Source: Bacteroides propionicigenes
Lineage (GTDB): Bacteria; Bacteroidota; Bacteroidia; Bacteroidales; Bacteroidaceae
Assembly: GCF_018390535.1 (NCBI RefSeq)
Contig: NZ_JAHBBW010000003.1
Location: 186,001-250,000 of the forward strand
Length of the DNA: 64,000 nt
Direction: 5' to 3'
Shown: piece by piece, positions 62,727 to 64,000 of the stretch
Layout of the letters: the number at the start of each line of letters is the position of its first letter
How positions within the stretch are numbered: the stretch's first letter is position 1
Position numbers and translations under genes: made by a program
The notes under the pieces: generated by a model
Seen by the model: the letters and a program-made list of their open reading frames with translations, nothing else
Database searches by the model: none
What the model was told of the DNA's origin: nothing

Positions 62727-63023
62727 TTATGAGTTTTGTTCGATAATGGCTTTAAGCTCTTTACCGCTGATTACACCGGAATGACGCCATACAGCTTCAC
62801 CTTTTCTGAACAAGATGAAAGTAGGAACCATTTGTATGCGATAGCTTGCAGCCAGTTCTTCATGCTGGTCTACATCTATTTTTGCGATACGTGCCCTTTC
62901 GCCGATTTCACTTTTCAACGCTTCCAATACCGGATGCATTGCTTTACAAGGACCGCACCATGTAGCAAAGAAGTCCACTAAAACAGGTTTTTCTGATTGT
63001 ATTAATTCTTCAAACTTTTCCAT
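62727..63023 (-). CDS. trxA: Thioredoxin
   Basis: A 98-residue cytoplasmic thioredoxin with FFATWCGPCKAMHPVLEAL active site (Cys near 23 and 26), the cis-proline loop QMVPTFILF and a normal C-terminal helix. It reduces disulfides using thioredoxin reductase and feeds DsbD-type transporters. It is slightly shorter than E. coli TrxA at the N terminus. Together with the lipoprotein copy it forms a minus-strand pair downstream of the dipeptidyl peptidase gene. Confidence 0.93.
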   Translation of the reverse strand: MEKFEELIQSEKPVLVDFFATWCGPCKAMHPVLEALKSEIGERARIAKIDVDQHEELAASYRIQMVPTFILFRKGEAVWRHSGVISGKELKAIIEQNS

Positions 63024-63087
63024 AATCTTTGTTTTATAATAGTTTATGAGTATATAACAGATAAATGGAAGAATTGTTCACTAAGCA

Positions 63088-64000
63088 TTATTCGCTAATC
63101 GTCAGTTCTTTGATGATGTGCGAAGCGCCGGCATATTTGTCTATGATGAACAAGGTGTAACGGATGTCCACACAAGCTGCACGTTGTGACGAGGGGCGGA
63201 AAGCGATATCACCGGTCAGGCCCTCGTAGTTGCGGTCGAATCCTGTACCTATCAGTTCGCCTTTGGCATTGAATACCGGGCTGCCGGAATTGCCACCTGT
63301 ATTGTCTGTGTTTACGATGAAGCAGACGGGCATTTCTCCATTGGGCATGGCATATCGTCCGAAGTCCTTAGTCCGGTACAATTGCTTTAATTTGTCGGGA
63401 ACTACGAATTCCCAATTGTCGGGATCTTCCTTCTCCATCGCTCCTTTCAGTGTGGTGTAATATCCATACTCCACACCGTCGACAGGCTTATACGGCAATA
63501 CGCGTCCGTAGGTCAGGCGCAGGGTAGAGTTGGCATCGGGATAGATAGGCGTACCGGCTTCTTGTTTCATGTCCATCATGCCTTTTACCCATACCTTATG
63601 GGCGGCATTGTAGTTACGGTTGGCATCCATCATGGCAATGGTGGTTTGCAGCAGACCATCGGTGATAGAGTATTTGAACAGCGTCATCCAGTCATTGCCA
63701 ACCTTGTACAGGCTGGGTTTGCGGATGAATTTGGCAAAGTTTTCCTTACTGCCGAAGATGGAATACTTGAAGCAAGCGTCGATGAAAGCATCACTGTCTC
63801 CCTTGAAACGCTTGTCGATAACTTTGAAAATACCGATACGTTGTTCGTCAGGGATATATTTCATGTAGGTTTGCAGCATTCTCTTGCCCACAATACGTTC
63901 CACTTCGGGGAAAGGGACAGAGGCGAAATACTTGTCGGCGGCAATTTGCAGGCTGTCTGCTGCAGCTTTTATTTTGGCTTTGTCCTTACTCTGCAATGCA
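63088..64000 (-). CDS. S46-family dipeptidyl peptidase, C-terminal part (5' end outside window)
   Basis: The frame is open to the window edge, so the about 300 residues seen are the C-terminal part of a protein normally near 720. The catalytic serine motif TDNTGGNSGSPVFNAKGELIG and the following FDRNYEGLTGDIAF and QRAACVDIRYTLFIIDKY are those of DPP7/DPP11. At the position I recall as the specificity residue (Gly in DPP7, Arg in DPP11) it has Arg in GFDRN, favouring the Asp/Glu-specific DPP11 type. It would work in the periplasm on oligopeptides. Confidence 0.88.
   Translation of the reverse strand, partial: ALQSKDKAKIKAAADSLQIAADKYFASVPFPEVERIVGKRMLQTYMKYIPDEQRIGIFKVIDKRFKGDSDAFIDACFKYSIFGSKENFAKFIRKPSLYKVGNDWMTLFKYSITDGLLQTTIAMMDANRNYNAAHKVWVKGMMDMKQEAGTPIYPDANSTLRLTYGRVLPYKPVDGVEYGYYTTLKGAMEKEDPDNWEFVVPDKLKQLYRTKDFGRYAMPNGEMPVCFIVNTDNTGGNSGSPVFNAKGELIGTGFDRNYEGLTGDIAFRPSSQRAACVDIRYTLFIIDKYAGASHIIKELTISE

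Noticed and set aside
1..64000. tRNA, rRNA and insertion-sequence genes
   Set aside because: I looked in all intergenic regions and saw no cloverleaf-like segment, rRNA block, transposase or integrase frame. A covariance search would be needed to exclude tRNAs formally.

Overview
The window is a chromosomal stretch from a gut-type Bacteroides (or close Bacteroidales relative). The evidence is a SusC/SusD pair with an ECF sigma/FecR regulator pair, promoters of the Bacteroidetes type (TTTG about 20 bp before TAnnTTTG), few Shine-Dalgarno sites, family-specific genes (GldE, DUF4421, DUF5686, DUF3805, a 30-residue AURKAIP1/COX24-like protein) and an inositol-lipid cluster known from Bacteroides. 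I saw no rRNA, tRNA, insertion sequence, phage or CRISPR array.

Layout. 1-4282: NigD-like fragment, Yip1-type membrane protein, smpB, metH. 4301-9537: murein transglycosylase and uridine kinase (minus strand), Dabb protein, dsbD, CAT-like acyltransferase. 9588-13006: a 30-bp perfect palindrome, two envelope proteins and an AT-rich membrane protein of unknown function. 13119-23541: an ECF sigma/anti-sigma-controlled SusC/SusD locus whose enzymes are a secreted MBL-fold hydrolase and a glycerophosphodiester phosphodiesterase, followed by a GlpT-type organophosphate permease. It has no glycoside hydrolase, so it reads as a phosphodiester-scavenging locus. A likely antisense RNA sits at the 5' end of susC. 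24121-28727: hisGDCB behind a promoter, a His-rich leader peptide and an attenuator. 29045-33402: a textbook sigma-54 promoter driving a TolC-type gene, followed by an NtrC-type regulator and its kinase. 33388-36834: aspartate decarboxylase and aspartate:alanine antiporter (minus strand). 37013-39550: DUF5686 outer-membrane protein.

39652-45009: inositol phosphate synthase, PgpA-like phosphatase, GtrA-like protein, CDP-alcohol phosphotransferase and PAP2-type inositol phosphorylceramide synthase. Directly behind them is a PI-PLC-like protein with both catalytic histidines and no signal peptide. 45057-53583: iron alcohol dehydrogenase, RNase G, a tiny basic ribosomal-type protein, HU, mutY, ssb, gldE, phosphopantetheinyl transferase and tryptophanase. 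53708-54063: a cobalamin riboswitch with its own promoter but no B12 gene behind it. 54100-56560: histidine kinase and response regulator. 56561-59368: 22-bp tandem repeats, a palindromic operator, a transglutaminase-like protein, a candidate small RNA and a DUF3805 protein. 59432-64000: ABC-F ATPase, PHP histidinol phosphatase, two thioredoxins and the 3' part of an S46 dipeptidyl peptidase.

Themes that connect genes: phosphodiester and inositol-lipid metabolism (13-23 kb and 39-45 kb), B12 (metH and the orphan riboswitch), histidine synthesis (hisGDCB, with the PHP phosphatase apart), and RNA-level control (his attenuator, antisense RNA, riboswitch, candidate sRNA). All calls come from reading the sequence; no database search was run.
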